Shown: one piece after another, positions 24,388 to 36,088 of the stretch | Layout: every line of letters starts with the position of its first letter | How positions within the stretch are numbered: position 1 is the stretch's first letter | Assembly (NCBI GenBank): GCA_030704615.1 | Contig: CM060732.1 | Span: forward strand, 6,264,001-6,328,000 | Source of the DNA: Takakia lepidozioides | Lineage: Eukaryota; Streptophyta; Takakiopsida; Takakiales; Takakiaceae | Direction of reading: 5' to 3' | DNA length: 64,000 nt | Position numbers and translations under genes: made by a program | Notes under the pieces: generated by a model | The model's input: only the letters and a program-made list of their open reading frames with translations | What the model was told of the DNA's origin: nothing | The model's database searches: none

Positions 24388-25037
24388 GGATGGTGCTCCA
24401 GATTGAGAGTTGGTGGTGACAAACACACACATGGGTTTTGCAACACCCAAACATGAGAAGAGAATGTGGAGAATGTAGAGAAATGGCTGTGGTGGAGATC
24501 CTAAGAGGTGTGAGCCACCTACTGGCCTCATGATCAAATTTCCCTCCTATATGTCCGTCCTAAAGGATGCAGTGTTCTCAATACTCTAAGCAATCAAGTT
24601 CGATTGGTAGAAATGCTATTTACAATCATTGATTATCAATCCCGCCTACTCAAATCGATCCAACTTTCAATGGTTTAGATTTACACATTATGAGTTGTCC
24701 AGAATGAGCAGTTAAGGCGCAATAATTTTGCCAGTCAAACAAAAACCCGCTATCACCAACTATTCTAGCAAGCAGCCACTTCCATTTGTCTTCATATTGC
24801 AAAAAGTCTGTCATTTCATTGTATTCAAAGCATCGGCAACTCCACTGGCGGTCCTATTTGACGACAAGACTCACCATGGCTCCAGTTGAGCCAACTTACA
24901 GACAGTGCTTAAGCACCCATCATAGCCACTGCTTTGAAAAAGCTTGGTGCATTCTGACAGCCCCTTGGGAGGGACCTCTGTTGAACAATCAACTTTGTGA
25001 TTACATACTCATGAATCGCACGTCCAAGAAATTAACC
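24388..25037 (-). other. RRP42 3' flank; nothing recognised
   Basis: About 650 bp downstream of the RRP42 stop with no convincing coding frame or repeat. It should contain the RRP42 3' UTR. Confidence 0.4.
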
Positions 25038-28000
25038 CTAATCCAAAGATTCCCTGCTTTCTGCAGCTGCAATCTCAGTATCAATGGTGGGAATCAGTGT
25101 TTGCGCAACTCGTCTGGCAACTGAAAGCATGTCTGTCAAAATACTGGGATCCAGCCCCGCAGCACCCCGCTTCGTGAGTCCACAAATGACTCCCTTTCTA
25201 TTGACCGCCACTGACACTGCGGAAGTCATCTGCGACTCTTCCTCTGCTGTTGCATCCACAATATAGTGCCTCCACACCTCCACAATGACCATAAACCATA
25301 CACTGTCAGATGCACGTGTGGAATTTTAAACCTCATAAAGAATGTCATAATGAGGATAGAAAAAAGAAGGGATTTGACTAACAGGGTTTGTATCACACTC
25401 CTCGCATCCATGGGAAAGGATATCGGGAAACTCTCATCCAAGTGTTGGTCAAGGTATCTTGTAATCTCCTCCGTCTATGTGTGACCATCCAGCAATGCAC
25501 AGCAGAGCCCAGCTGTCATGGTCGAGGCTTGCTTGAACCAGTTCAACCAAGAAAAGTGCAATTCTCTGTGAATGCTTGCATCTTTATCTTTGCAGGGTAC
25601 TGCCCTTCCTGCAGCTAGTTATGGGGTCTTCCCCCACCAGCATGTGAAATGATCCCAGAATTGCTCTCATGCACAACCAATGACGATGTGCTGACAATGT
25701 CAATTACAGGTTGATTGAGGGACTGGAAGCATGATGGTGTTTCCAAATGCCCAACAAATCTTTGACTCTGGTTGCACTGCAAGGGAGACATTGTATGCAA
25801 AGTGAGCAAGGAGGAGTCGCTAACCTTGGTGAGAGTGATGATGACTGGAACGCCCAATGTGTCCAACCGAGAGAAGTCTTCAGGGTCATCGTTCACATCC
25901 AATTCAGGATCCTGGTCAGCTCCTGTCCCACTCAAGACTTCCACCTTTGGAAGGCCTGTGTTGCTCAGCGCTGCCTAGTATCATTAGAGAAGTTATGTCA
26001 CAGTCCAGACGATACAAAACAGAGTACTACATCAACGAAGTGAAATGAACTGTAAGGATTTCAGTACAGCCTAAACTCGGATTTTGAAAGCTCGTTGCTA
26101 CTAGGGCTGTCTAATGGTGGAGCCAACGCAGTAAAAACTTCCACCATATAATTTGAGACAAGAAAACAATTGAACAAAGTAGGGCGACAGATCTCAGATA
26201 TAACTGGGAAACGAAAGGTCCCATCATGGACAACAAGATAAAGCAAGAGGGATAGAAAGCGACGACCTTGATTGCAATTGACAAAGCATCCAAAAGGTTC
26301 CCATCAGAGCTCAGTACCAGCCCATCAATATACAACAGCCAACAGACTTTCCCCTCCACCAACCGAAGGGCTGAAAGGTCGATAGCTGCACCTGCAATCG
26401 TCCATCCACCGACAAATTCTATCTCAACTCAACCTTTTTATCCTTGTCTATATTTGTGTGGCACTAGACTGAAATTTAAACTCAGGGCTGGAAGCCTACC
26501 TTTGAACAGCAAACAGACTCAGAGAGGAAAGGGGGATTGCAAATGCACGTTGTGTGGGCAACCTCAAGACAACATCCCCTTTCTGATTCATTGTCCTGGG
26601 TACTCTCACCAGAGAGAGACCCTCTTCAAATCCATCAATGGAATTGTTCCTGTACCTCTGTTTACCAACTTAATCTCGAGGCTGGGCCAAAAGCCCAGGC
26701 CCTTTTGGGGATCTAGTTATTGAGCAAATCACACACAGCAGATTGATGTTGTGTGAAGGGATTTCTAGAGGATATCTGGAAAACTCGGATCAATTGTCTG
26801 TTTCAAGGTAACTCATACTACCGGCGTCAGCCCCTGACAAAAGTAGTTTCTGTCCCTTTGTGTCCGCTCAAACTGGGCGCGGGGTCAATGGCCACAAGGT
26901 CGTCTTATGAGTACATTTCTATATTTGTGTGCTTGTGCCCTCCCCCCCATGCCTGTGTGTGTGAAGATAGCAGTGGACCTCATCCTCTCTAGTATGAAGT
27001 CAGTCCCACTGTGTACAGCAAGCATGTCTACTTACCAGGTGCATCATGGTGCTTGGATATTTGAGAAGGATTTTGAATTTGGAAATCTTTCAGAAATTCC
27101 TTGAGGTCCTGGACAACTATGTTGTGTGCCTCCCTGTGCCTTGCCTTCTACACAGAAAACATCACAGCTAATGCTGAAAAATGCAACAAAGGAAAATGTC
27201 AGCACACTGTTTACCAGCACCATTGGGACCACCAAGTAAACTTCGTTCCAAAGCTCTTGAAAGTTCCAGAGACAGATCCTCTCCTCCTCTTCCCTGCAAT
27301 TTAGACACAGTACGTTTCACTCTTCCCTCTTCACTCTTCATTCTACAGTGATTGCACACTGGAGGTGCATGTAAACTATTACACAGACACCATTGCTTTG
27401 CAGCCAGTTCTGACACTTCACAATTGGATTGGACACACAAAAGCAAAAATGAGCCAACTGATGACCAAAAAACTGCTGGGATTCAACAGGAAATACTGCT
27501 TCATTATTTAGCAACAGCAACATGGGTCCAAGACAGAAAGACCAATCACAGCCAGTGTGAGTGAAGACATTGCTATTAACAGCTAGTTGAGGAAGAACAA
27601 ACCTCAAACTCTGGTGCTGCTGTTGGGGAGCATTCAACCGCAATATGCAGGCTACCATGGTTAGGCCTACCTGCAGGAGGCCTTCCCAACTCTGCCTGTG
27701 ATATCCACCCTTCCAGATCAGTTCACACACATACATTCAATCTTTCCTGACCCTCTTCTTCCTCTTGTTACGCCTGAACTGGGCGCGGGGTCTATGGCCC
27801 CACGGCTACGGCAAACAACATCTTGTGAGTACATCCTAACCTCTTCCTGTGCCTTCAGAATCGCAATTAAGATGGAAACCAACTAAGATGAATATGTTGT
27901 TAGGATTCAGGGTCAAAAGTACCGCAAGCTACCTTTACACTGGCTATCACGTCCGTTGCTCCCAGTCTGCACCTTGAAGACCCATTTGCCTGACCCCAGC

Positions 28001-29796
28001 CAAACCATCCCATAAGTGATGCCTTCCTAGCCAGCATTTAGAGTTGCACTGGATCAATTTCTAAATTTGTGAAACTGAAGAACACTTCTTTTATTGCCTC
28101 TGTACTATGAGATCCGTGGGAGATTCCACTGTCTATTGCGTGGGACTCAAACTCTCACTGAAGTCTTTCATAATAGGATCAGAAATGCTTGGCAGCTTAC
28201 CTCCACGAGGCCTTGACCCTTAGGCAATCCCTTGAGCAGTAGTTACTTTTGGGTTGCTTTTTGGCTTTGGTTGTCTCCTCTCTCTTGTTTTTTCCATTTT
28301 GTCCCATAAGTTGAGCTTTCCACGGACGTTATAAAGTACCATTTCATTTCATTTTATTTACCAAATTTGAGAAAGACCAAACACAAAAACTTTAATCAAA
28401 CCACATTTTTTATTTCCTGACTCACCGAAGGTGACTCAATCACAGTGGCATCTTTCTCAGTACCCAGTTGCACTCAGACTACAGGTCAATAGTAACCTCA
28501 GTTGAGGTTTGACTGCACTCATACAAATCTACTATGAAGAGTTGAGAAGCTGCAGCTTGTCAGAAAATACTGGCATTCTGCAAAGTCACAGGAAGAGCTG
28601 GTCATAGTTTCCTCTCTCCACAAGAATCCCTTGTAGCCACAAAAACTTTAGAAAGCAAGGTTTTTTCTGGCACAACCTCAATGTCAGCTGAAATCAAAGG
28701 TAGATCTAGCAGGGACACAGTTGGCTCTGTCAGCTATTCTAGGCCAAATTTTTGATAATTGCACTGATAGGGTTGCCAATTTAGTACTTGCATTTTCACA
28801 AAGCTGCAGCAATGTCTACTGAAAACTGGCAAAGGGAAGCAGGCCATTGGACCAACTGTATTTAAGTATTATTGCTCTGGTTGTGGATCCGAATATACTG
28901 GAGAATGTCAACTTATAGAAGAAATAAGCCAGAGAGAATATCAGATAGCTAGTGTATCAAGAGGACGTAAAGAGGGAAACATGCTGAGTCTTGTCCCCAT
29001 GTACTAGTGCTGTTTCAAAAGTGTGGATATGCACTTTTGATCTGGAAACTCACAGATGCAGAGGTCTACAAGGTTGGATCAACTGGTACTTTCATTAAGT
29101 TTGCAATGTACTTGTAGGAAGTAGCACATTTGCAAGAGGTTCTGCTTGCAAACGAATCCATGTGAGTTTATATTCTGCTTGGCTCCAATACAAAGCCAGG
29201 AATCAATTTGAAAAAAATTCAGAAAGAGATTGTATATAGGGCACAAATCTCTTTGGAAGTTGTTCTATCTTCCCAACGCTGGTGCTGCTATGAACTCCAG
29301 CTCACAGGATGCCTAGATCAGCACATTTGGCTGGTGAAAAAATTGGCCTGCAAATAACCTCAACACCTTCAGCCTGGGTGTAGAAGACTTAGAAATATTG
29401 TGACAAGACTCATCCTGCCCACTAGCCTTCGTTCAGCCAATCTGGTCCACATCTGCAGCCAATCGCTAACCATCAACCACAATTCAATGCTCGTGTACAG
29501 GTTTACAGCAAATCTTGCTGTCCCCTTTCCACAAGGAATTCCCCGCACTGATTTGTGCTGGATCAATTGGTTCTACGGACTGTAGTTAAGGTGAAGTTCT
29601 GGTAGTGAAAGTTATGGAAATAAAGAGAGACGACCCATCAGCACAGAGAGAGAGAGTGAGAGAGAGAGACCTGTGGGATGACGCCAGTTTCAATGGAGAA
29701 GGTGCGAAAATGGTGCCGACCGCGGCCATCCGAGCGCAAGTCCTGCGATATGCCTCCCTCTATGAACCGCACCTCACCTGCAGATAATCCTCCCAT
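25038..29796 (-). CDS. RRP42: Exosome complex component RRP42 (EXOSC7-type), complete, 7 exons
   Basis: RNase PH-like subunit of the exosome ring, which threads RNA for 3'-5' processing and decay in nucleus and cytoplasm; eukaryotic ring subunits are generally non-catalytic. Minus-strand exons in order: 29671-29796, 27933-27989, 27603-27695, 27215-27293, 26267-26391, 25825-25974, 25038-25277. All introns are GT-AG and the exons join in frame to 289 aa plus TAG (plant family about 286 aa). Signatures: FIEGGISQDLRSDGRGR, RLGATDVIASVK, ECSPTAAPEFE, GRGGEDLSLELSRALERSLL, VEGKVCWLLYIDGLVLSSDG, GVPVIITLTK and HYIVDATAEEESQM. The start at 29796 aligns with the family N-terminus; an in-frame ATG at 29829 would add 11 residues. 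The gene is convergent with DEK1, and its large introns hold LINE relics. Confidence 0.95.
26430..26912 (+). mobile_element. LINE (non-LTR retrotransposon) 3' remnant in RRP42 intron 4
   Basis: A + frame contains LRAGSLPLNSKQTQRG, CKCTLCG and FLIHCPGYSHQRETLF. This is the pattern of the Cys/His cluster that follows the reverse transcriptase in plant LINEs (a short CxxC then an H-x-C-P-x-Y-x-x-x-R block). It is followed by the shared 3' segment at 26824-26912. The fragment is antisense to RRP42. Confidence 0.65.
27767..27830 (+). mobile_element. LINE 3'-end fragment in RRP42 intron 2
   Basis: A shorter, more diverged copy of the segment seen at 20525-20627 and 26824-26912, sharing CTGGGCGCGGGGTC and CTACGGCAAACAAC. 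It lies between exons 2 and 3. Confidence 0.5.
28040..28370 (+). mobile_element. Second LINE remnant in RRP42 intron 1
   Basis: After one frame change the + strand reads EEHFFYC then LYYEIRGRFHCLL, again the LINE reverse-transcriptase C-terminal Cys/His region. The segment ends in an A/T-rich tail with repeated CATTT words (28341-28366), consistent with a LINE 3' end. It is strongly degraded. Confidence 0.45.
28400..29640. other. RRP42 intron 1, no further feature recognised
   Basis: This is the 5' part of the long first intron. Open frames such as the one near 29369-29566 lack family resemblance. A GA-rich microsatellite at 29643-29670 abuts the exon 1 donor. Confidence 0.4.
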
Positions 29797-29841
29797 CTCC
29801 ACAGCACGATCCTCACTACACCATGGCATTTACTTGTCTCC

Positions 29842-29857
29842 AGGGTTTAGGGTTTAG
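29842..29857 (-). promoter_or_regulatory. Telo-box tandem upstream of RRP42
   Basis: Two tandem plant telomere-type units (AAACCCT read on the minus strand) lie 46-61 bp upstream of the RRP42 ATG, and a third, single copy lies at 29924-29933. Telo-boxes are a known promoter feature of plant ribosomal-protein and rRNA-processing genes, which fits an exosome subunit. Binding is inferred only. Confidence 0.65.
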
Positions 29858-30345
29858 TGCGCCCCACCAAAGCGCATTTAGCGAGGCTGGCCATTTGCCG
29901 GCAAATCTGCAATCAAGGGCTTATTAGGGTTTAGCCCGACCCCAATTTCGAATTTTGAATCTCGAATCAAATTTGAGAATTTCGATCAAAAATTTGGTGG
30001 ACACCTGGCACCTGCGCTCAGAGATAACGGGCGCTGAGGCAGCAACCCAACCGCTCTGTTAGGTTTCTGTCAACGGGGACCACAACACAGTAACGGAACG
30101 GAATCTCAAGTGGGGCCGTTACAGATCCTGTCCCATAGTCCTTCTGGACGCATCTTTTGGAATGCTTTGGCAGCGATGGTTATCCATAGCGGATGAGCTC
30201 GTTTTCTCATCCGAGATCTGTGCATATCCATCCACTTTCATTCCTGTGCCCCCCGGTCATGTCGGGTAACCTTGTGTGAGTCCATGGATGACAAGCCACG
30301 TCACCCACCTTAGCCCGGAACAAATTTGATCGCTTTCGCCCAAAT

Positions 30346-30353
30346 TGGGCCCA
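30346..30353. promoter_or_regulatory. Site-II-like TGGGCCCA motif
   Basis: A palindromic TGGGCCCA lies 550 bp upstream of the RRP42 ATG. Site II (TGGGCC/T) with telo-boxes is the typical pairing in plant growth-linked promoters, but the distance makes this one uncertain. Confidence 0.3.
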
Positions 30354-30664
30354 GGTATTATACGCGCATACACCGTACAACAGTAAGTGACGTGAATCAC
30401 TAGCGCATTATTGTGGCCTGTCGGAACGTTCTCGTCAGAGGAATGGATGATAAAAAATACGTGATGAATGCCCATGTATATCGTCTAACAGCTTTTCATT
30501 CGTTCTACACCAGAGCTGAGTACCGATGTATTAAATACTTGTCGGATGAGGGGACACAGAGGTCGCATTTGGGCCTCGACATAGGAGACGCACTTGGATA
30601 CATAGGGGATTGCACTTGGACTTAGATGACACTTGACACTTGGGCCAACGGCACAGGCTACCTT

Positions 30665-30938
30665 AGAGATGTCCCAAACCGCGGGCCCCAGCCCTAGTGC
30701 TTGGTACCGTTGGAAAGCCCTCCACGAGGAGAGGTGCAAGGGCTTGGTCTCATGATTTTTGGACCTGCGGTGTGGGAGATGTGGAATTCCAAGTACTTTT
30801 GGTAGCTGGAAATTCATAAAAAACATAGCAAAAATGGCAAGGGCATTCCTAGGACAATGGTTGGAGCCTCGAGGGGAGAGATATCAAGGGAAAGATCTCC
30901 GGTTCAAATCTGGTCGTAGGCTTTGTGGAAAAAAAAAT
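30665..30938 (+). mobile_element. SINE-like element with internal B-box and A-tail (copy 1)
   Basis: A ~274-bp unit begins GATGTCCCAAACCGCGGG and ends GTAGGCTTTGTGG followed by an A run. Near the 3' end it carries an A-box-like ACAATGGTTGGAGCC and a B-box-like CCGGTTCAAATC, as in a tRNA-derived pol III promoter. Related copies lie at 31790-32053 (-), 32509-32782 (-) and 33765-34002 (+). Confidence 0.65.
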
Positions 30939-31789
30939 TGATTAGATATGGCTTGCTTCATATATTGATGCACTTGGACTTAGATGACATTTGACACTTG
31001 GGTCAACGGCATAGGCTACCCTAGGGCCAAGAGGTTGCACTTGGGCCTCGACATAGGAGACACACTTGGATACATAGGAAATTGGACTTGGGCTTAGATG
31101 ATAGTGGACAATTGGGGCTAGGAGATGCACTTGGATACATGAATAGAAAATTGCACTTGGGCTTAGATAGGCCTCGACATAGGAAACTTGGATACATTGG
31201 AAATTACACTTGGTCTTAGATTTCAATTCCTTACATATGGGGCAAACGACATAGGCTACACTAGAGGCCGCACTTGGGCCTCGACATAGCCTACGCACTG
31301 GGATACGTAGAAGATCTTACACTTGGGCTTAGATGACAGTGGACACTTGGGCCAACGGCACAGGCTACCATAGAGGTCGCGCTTGGGCCTCGACATAGGA
31401 GACACAGTGGGAATTCTTCACACTCGGCCAACGGCATAGGCTACACTAGAGGTCGCACTTGGGCCTCGACATAGGATATACACTAGGATACATAGGAGAT
31501 CTTACACTTGGGGGCTTAGATGACACTGGACACTTGGGCCAACTGCAGATGCTACCCTAGAGGTTGCATTTGGGCCTTGACATAGGAGACGCACTTGGAT
31601 ACATTGGGGATTGCACACTAGGCTTAGATAGGCCTCGACATAGGAGACACACATGGGAGATGCCTTTGGATACATAGGAGACACACTTGGATACATAGGA
31701 GATTGCACTTGGGCTTAGATGACACTGGACACTTTGGACACTTGGGCCAACGGCACAGGCTACCCTAGTGTCATCTAAGTCCAAATGCA

Positions 31790-32053
31790 TTTTTTTTCCA
31801 CATAGCCTACGATCAGATTTGAACCGGAGACCTTTCCCTTGACATCTCTCCTGTCGAGGCTCCAATCATTGTTCCGGGAATGCCCACTTTGCTATTTTTC
31901 CCGAATTTCCGACGACCAAAAGTACTTGAAATTCCACATCTCCCACACCGCACATCCAAAAATCATGAGACCAAGCCAATGCACCCCTCCTCATCGAGGG
32001 CTTTCCAACGGTACCAAGCACCAGGGCTGGGGCCCGCGGTTTGGGACATCTCT
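31790..32053 (-). mobile_element. SINE-like element (copy 2)
   Basis: This is an inverted copy of the 30665-30938 element with its A-tail (T run on +) at 31790. The satellite units on either side read in opposite orientations, so this copy marks a strand switch. Confidence 0.65.
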
Positions 32054-32508
32054 AAGGTAGCCTGTGCCGTTGGCCCAAGTGTCAAGTGTCATCTAAGTCC
32101 AAGTGCAATCCCCTATGTATCCAAGTGCGTCTCCTATGTCGAGGCCCAAATGCGACCTCTAGGGTAGCCTGTGCCATTGGCCCAAGTGTCCACTGTTATC
32201 TAAGTCCAAGTGTAAGATCTTAATCTAAGACCAAGTGCAATTTCCTATGTATCCAAGTGCGTCTCCTATGTCGAGGCCAATCTAAGTCCAAGTGCAATCC
32301 CCTACGTAGCCAAGTGCGTCTCATATATATGTCGAGGCCCAAATGTGACCTCTAGGGTAACCCGTGTCGTTGGCCCAAGTGTCAAGTGTCATCTAAGTCA
32401 CACTGCAATCCCCTATGTATCCAAGTGTGTCTCCTATGTCGAGGCCCAAAAGCGACCTCTAGGGTAGCATGTGCCGTTGGCCCAAGTGTCCAATGTCATC
32501 TAAGTAAG

Positions 32509-32782
32509 TTTTTTTTCCATAGAGCCTACGATCAGATTTGAACCGGATACCTTTTCCTTGATATCTCTCCTGTCGAGGCTCCAACCATTGTCCCATTAAT
32601 GCCCACTTTGCCATTTTTGCTATTCTTTGTGAATTTCCATTGACCAAAAGCACTTGGAATTCGACATCTCCCACACCGCAGGTCCAAAAATCGCGAGACC
32701 AAGCCCGTGCACCCCTCCTCGTCGAGGGCTTTCCAACGGTACCATGCACTAGGGCTGGGGCCTTGCGGTTTGGGACATCTCA
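32509..32782 (-). mobile_element. SINE-like element (copy 3)
   Basis: An inverted copy with a T run at its lower end and the GGTTTGGGACATCTC end near 32782. It again lies between satellite blocks of opposite orientation. Confidence 0.65.
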
Positions 32783-33764
32783 ATGTGACAAAACAAAACA
32801 AACGTCTTGCTTTCATAGATTGATTGGACACTTGGGCCAATGGCATAGGCTACCCTAGAGACGGGAGATATATCAATAATGATTGGATATTACTACTCAA
32901 TAAATTCATGAAAAAAAGTAAATGGGGCCTTGACATGGGAGACGTACTTGGATACATAGGAGATTGCACACTGGGCTTAGATGGGCCTCGACATAGGAGA
33001 CGCACTTGGATACATAGGATATCGCACTTGGGCTTAGATGACATTGGACACTTGGGCCTCTACATAGGAGATGCACTTGGGCTTAGATGACATTGGACAC
33101 TTGGGCCTCTACATAGGAGATGCACTTGGGCTTAGATGGGCCTCGACATAGGAGACACACAGGGATTCATAAGAATTCCAAGTACTTTTGGTCGCTGGAA
33201 ATTCACAAAAAAATAGCAAAAATGGCAAAGTTTAGGGCTCTCTCTGGAAAAAATATATATATATGATCAGATATGGGATTGCACTTGGACTTAGATGACA
33301 CTGGACACTTGGGCCTGTACATGGGAGATGCACTTGGATACATGAATAGAAGATTGCCCTTGGGCTTAGATTTCAATTCTTCACACATGGGCCAACGGCA
33401 TAGGCTACACTAGAGGTCGCACTTGGGCCTCGACATAGGAGACCCACTTGGATACATAAGAAATTGCACTTGGGCTTAGATTTTAGTTCTTCACACATGG
33501 GCCTTGACATAGGAGACGCTACTTGAATACATAGGGGATTGCACTTGGACTTAGATTTCAATTCTTAACACATGGGCCAATGGCGCAGGTTACCCTAGGC
33601 CTAGATCTCCCAAACAGGAGGGTCTCTAGATACATAGGGGATTGCACTTGGACTTAGATGACACTGGACACTTGGGCCAACGGCACAAGCTACCCTAGTC
33701 AATATATGAAGGAAGTCAGTTTGTTTGTTTGTTTATTTGTTTGTTTTGTTTTGTTTTGTAGTTG

Positions 33765-34002
33765 AGATGTCCCAAACCGCGAGGCCCCAGCCCTGGTACG
33801 TGGTACCATTGGAAAGCCCTCAATGAGGAGGGGTGCACGGGCTTGGTCTCATAATTTTTGGACCTACGGTGTGGGAGATGTGGAATTCCAAGTACTTTTG
33901 GTCGCTGGAAATTCATGAAAAATAGCAAAATGGGCATTCATGGGACAATGGTTGGAGCCTCGACAGGAGAGATATCAAGGGAAAGGTCTCCAGTTCAAAT
34001 GG
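33765..34002 (+). mobile_element. SINE-like element (copy 4, 3'-truncated)
   Basis: It starts at GATGTCCCAAACCGCG, just after a GTTT/GTTTT microsatellite (33718-33758), and stops within the B-box-like sequence (TCCAGTTCAAATGGG). The A-tail is missing. Confidence 0.6.
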
Positions 34003-34197
34003 GTGATTACAACTTACAGTGTCCATTTTTTGCTGTCACAACACTGTTTTTTTCAGACATAGGATAGTGGTAAATTATCATACTCCTACATGACAATACC
34101 ATCAATAAAAAGGGACTAACATATAGAGGCTCATCTACATATACTTTCACACTTTTAAATCTCATTATCAAAAACCAGAATCTCTAGATGTTATGGA

Positions 34198-34367
34198 AAA
34201 GTATGACGCCTCCGAAGGGAGCGTAACTTATGGTGTCACTTCACCGCAAGGGCTATTGCCTTCCAGCTGAAAGGTGGACACCTTCATAACACACCAAACC
34301 GTGGTTTGAACCCACAACCACAGCCAACGTGGTATGTGCCCATTACCACTGGGCTACATGCTGGTTG
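34198..34367 (-). mobile_element. tRNA-derived SINE with 15-bp target-site duplication
   Basis: The ~170-bp element is flanked by identical 15-bp repeats TCTAGATGTTATGGA at 34183-34197 and 34368-34382. On the minus strand it begins with an A box TAGCCCAGTGG and, about 40 bp on, a B box GGGTTCAAACC, spaced as in a tRNA gene. A second copy lies at 35071-35243. Confidence 0.85.
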
Positions 34368-34382
34368 TCTAGATGTTATGGA

Positions 34383-35070
34383 CTTTTAAATGGAAGTCAC
34401 TTTTAAGTTACTTTTAAAATGAATTGTCACAGTCCATAAAAAAAGACGTTATGGACTTTTTTAATATAGGAGTTAGAACAAAGTTAAGAAAATTGACTCT
34501 CTCAAACTTGCTTTGGAGAATGAGGAATCTGGAATGAAAACTATCATTCAAAAATATGAAGTTAAAAAAAAAATTATGTACTATTTTGAGCCTCAAAAAT
34601 AGCTATTTTCATAAAATCCTTTATGACTAAATTCTTTCGAAATAACAAAACTTTTTTATTAGACGCATTCATTCACCATAAATGCACAGTTGAGTATGAT
34701 CAAATTTCAAAAAACAACTTGTGAATTGATATTATTGCAATTTGAAAATCTTGGTTTTAACACTCAATAATAGGCGGTCAAGATTGTCACTTGAAGCAAA
34801 TCCGATGGTTGAGGATTCGCCACATCCTCCTTTATGTACTCTTTATGTACTCATGATCTGCCGTTTTTTGTCCACTCTAGTTTGCAATCACCCAAATCTG
34901 GTCGTAGGCTCTGTGGAAAAAAAATGCATTTGGACTTAGATGACATTGGACACTTGGGCCAATGGCACATGCTACCCTAGAGACGGGAGATATATCAATA
35001 ATGATAGGATATATTACTACTCAATAAATTCATGGAAAAAAACTAATCGGACCTTGACAAAGGAGATGTA
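34383..35070. other. AT-rich DNA with a satellite/SINE fragment
   Basis: The stretch is mostly AT-rich with no coding signal. At about 34890-35000 a fragment of the SINE-like 3' end (GGTCGTAGGCTCTGTGG plus A run) is followed by a piece of satellite that recurs at 32820-32930. Confidence 0.5.
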
Positions 35071-35243
35071 AAAGTATGACACCTCCCGAAGGGAGCGTAA
35101 CTTATGGTGTCTCTTCACCACAAGGGCTACTGCCTTCCAGCTGAAATGTGGACACCTTCATGACACACCAGACCGTGGTTTGAACCCACAACCACATCCA
35201 ACGTGGTATGTGCCCATTACCACTGGGCTACATGCTCGTTGTT
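35071..35243 (-). mobile_element. tRNA-derived SINE, second copy
   Basis: Same family as 34198-34367, with the same A and B boxes. The flanks GGAGATGTAA (left) and GGAGACGTAA (right) look like an aged target-site duplication with one mismatch, created within satellite DNA. Confidence 0.75.
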
Positions 35244-36088
35244 TGGGAGACGTAATTGGATACATAGGAGACTAGGGCTTCGCGTTGCTCCGCACTACTA
35301 GCGACGAATTCTGAGAACTACATTCAAGTTTCACAAAAAGGGTTGCATCTCTAAGTGGACATGCCACGGATACTTAACAAATACAATCGGATTTTCATGG
35401 GTTCATGCTACATCCAAACTATATTTGTGTCATGGTACGCTTCTGAAGTATTATTACAATAGTTTTTTTTTTTTTTTCTTAAAGGAAACACCTGGGAGCA
35501 ACAGCTCACAAATCAGGCCCCTTGATAGTGAGAGGATAAAATAACCTCTTTCACAGGGGGAATGCTTGCGCGTGAGCCTGGTCGCGTGAGCCTGTGAGCC
35601 TGTGAGCCTGGCTAGGCTCACGCCACGTCAGCAATCATCCACGTGTGCAGGGCCTAATTTCGTGCTTCCCCCCCCTATTACCGCGGATCGGTTGTCGCGC
35701 CTGTCCTTATTTTTTTATCCCTCTTCATCGCCCCCACATGAATATTCTTTCCGACCGAGAACTATGGTAGGTTTGTGGATGGTTTAGGATCGAGGACATG
35801 ATTTTTGAATGAGGAGATCGTCCGCTAGAGAATTGAATATTAATAGCAAACCCTTTCTTTTGCAAAGTAGTTCATTCATTCCAACCCACAAACATTTTTC
35901 AATGTCGGAATCTGAAGACCTACCCCAGGCAATCCCTAACTGTACTTACGGGAACGCGCGAAGAACTTGAAAAACAGTTTGGGGATGGAAGCAAAACCAA
36001 AACACATTTTATGAAGTCTCGGTACTTGAACCTCAAGAACTATTGGAGGTTTCAGAGGAACTACTTCCAGAGTCTGCAGCAATATCAT

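Larger units (their letters stand above)
30540..33705. repeat. Strand-switching satellite with ~107-bp units
   Basis: Units built from GGCCTCGACATAGGAGACGC, ACTTGGATACATAGG, GATTGCACTTGGGCTTAGAT and CACTTGGGCCAACGGCACAG recur throughout. The array reads + at about 30540-30660 and 30955-31780, - at 32055-32508, then + again at 32820-33170 and 33280-33705. SINE-like copies sit at or near the switch points. Units differ by truncations and substitutions, so this is not a clean head-to-tail array. All open frames in the region derive from the repeat. Confidence 0.8.

Noticed and set aside
30540-33700. Repeated frames with CVSYVEAQ / LSPSAISYVSK-like peptides
   Set aside because: They are translations of the ~107-bp satellite unit in several frames and both strands, not proteins.
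34198-34367. Functional tRNA gene
   Set aside because: A and B boxes are present, but the sequence does not fold into a complete cloverleaf with matching acceptor arms, and target-site duplications show it to be a SINE.
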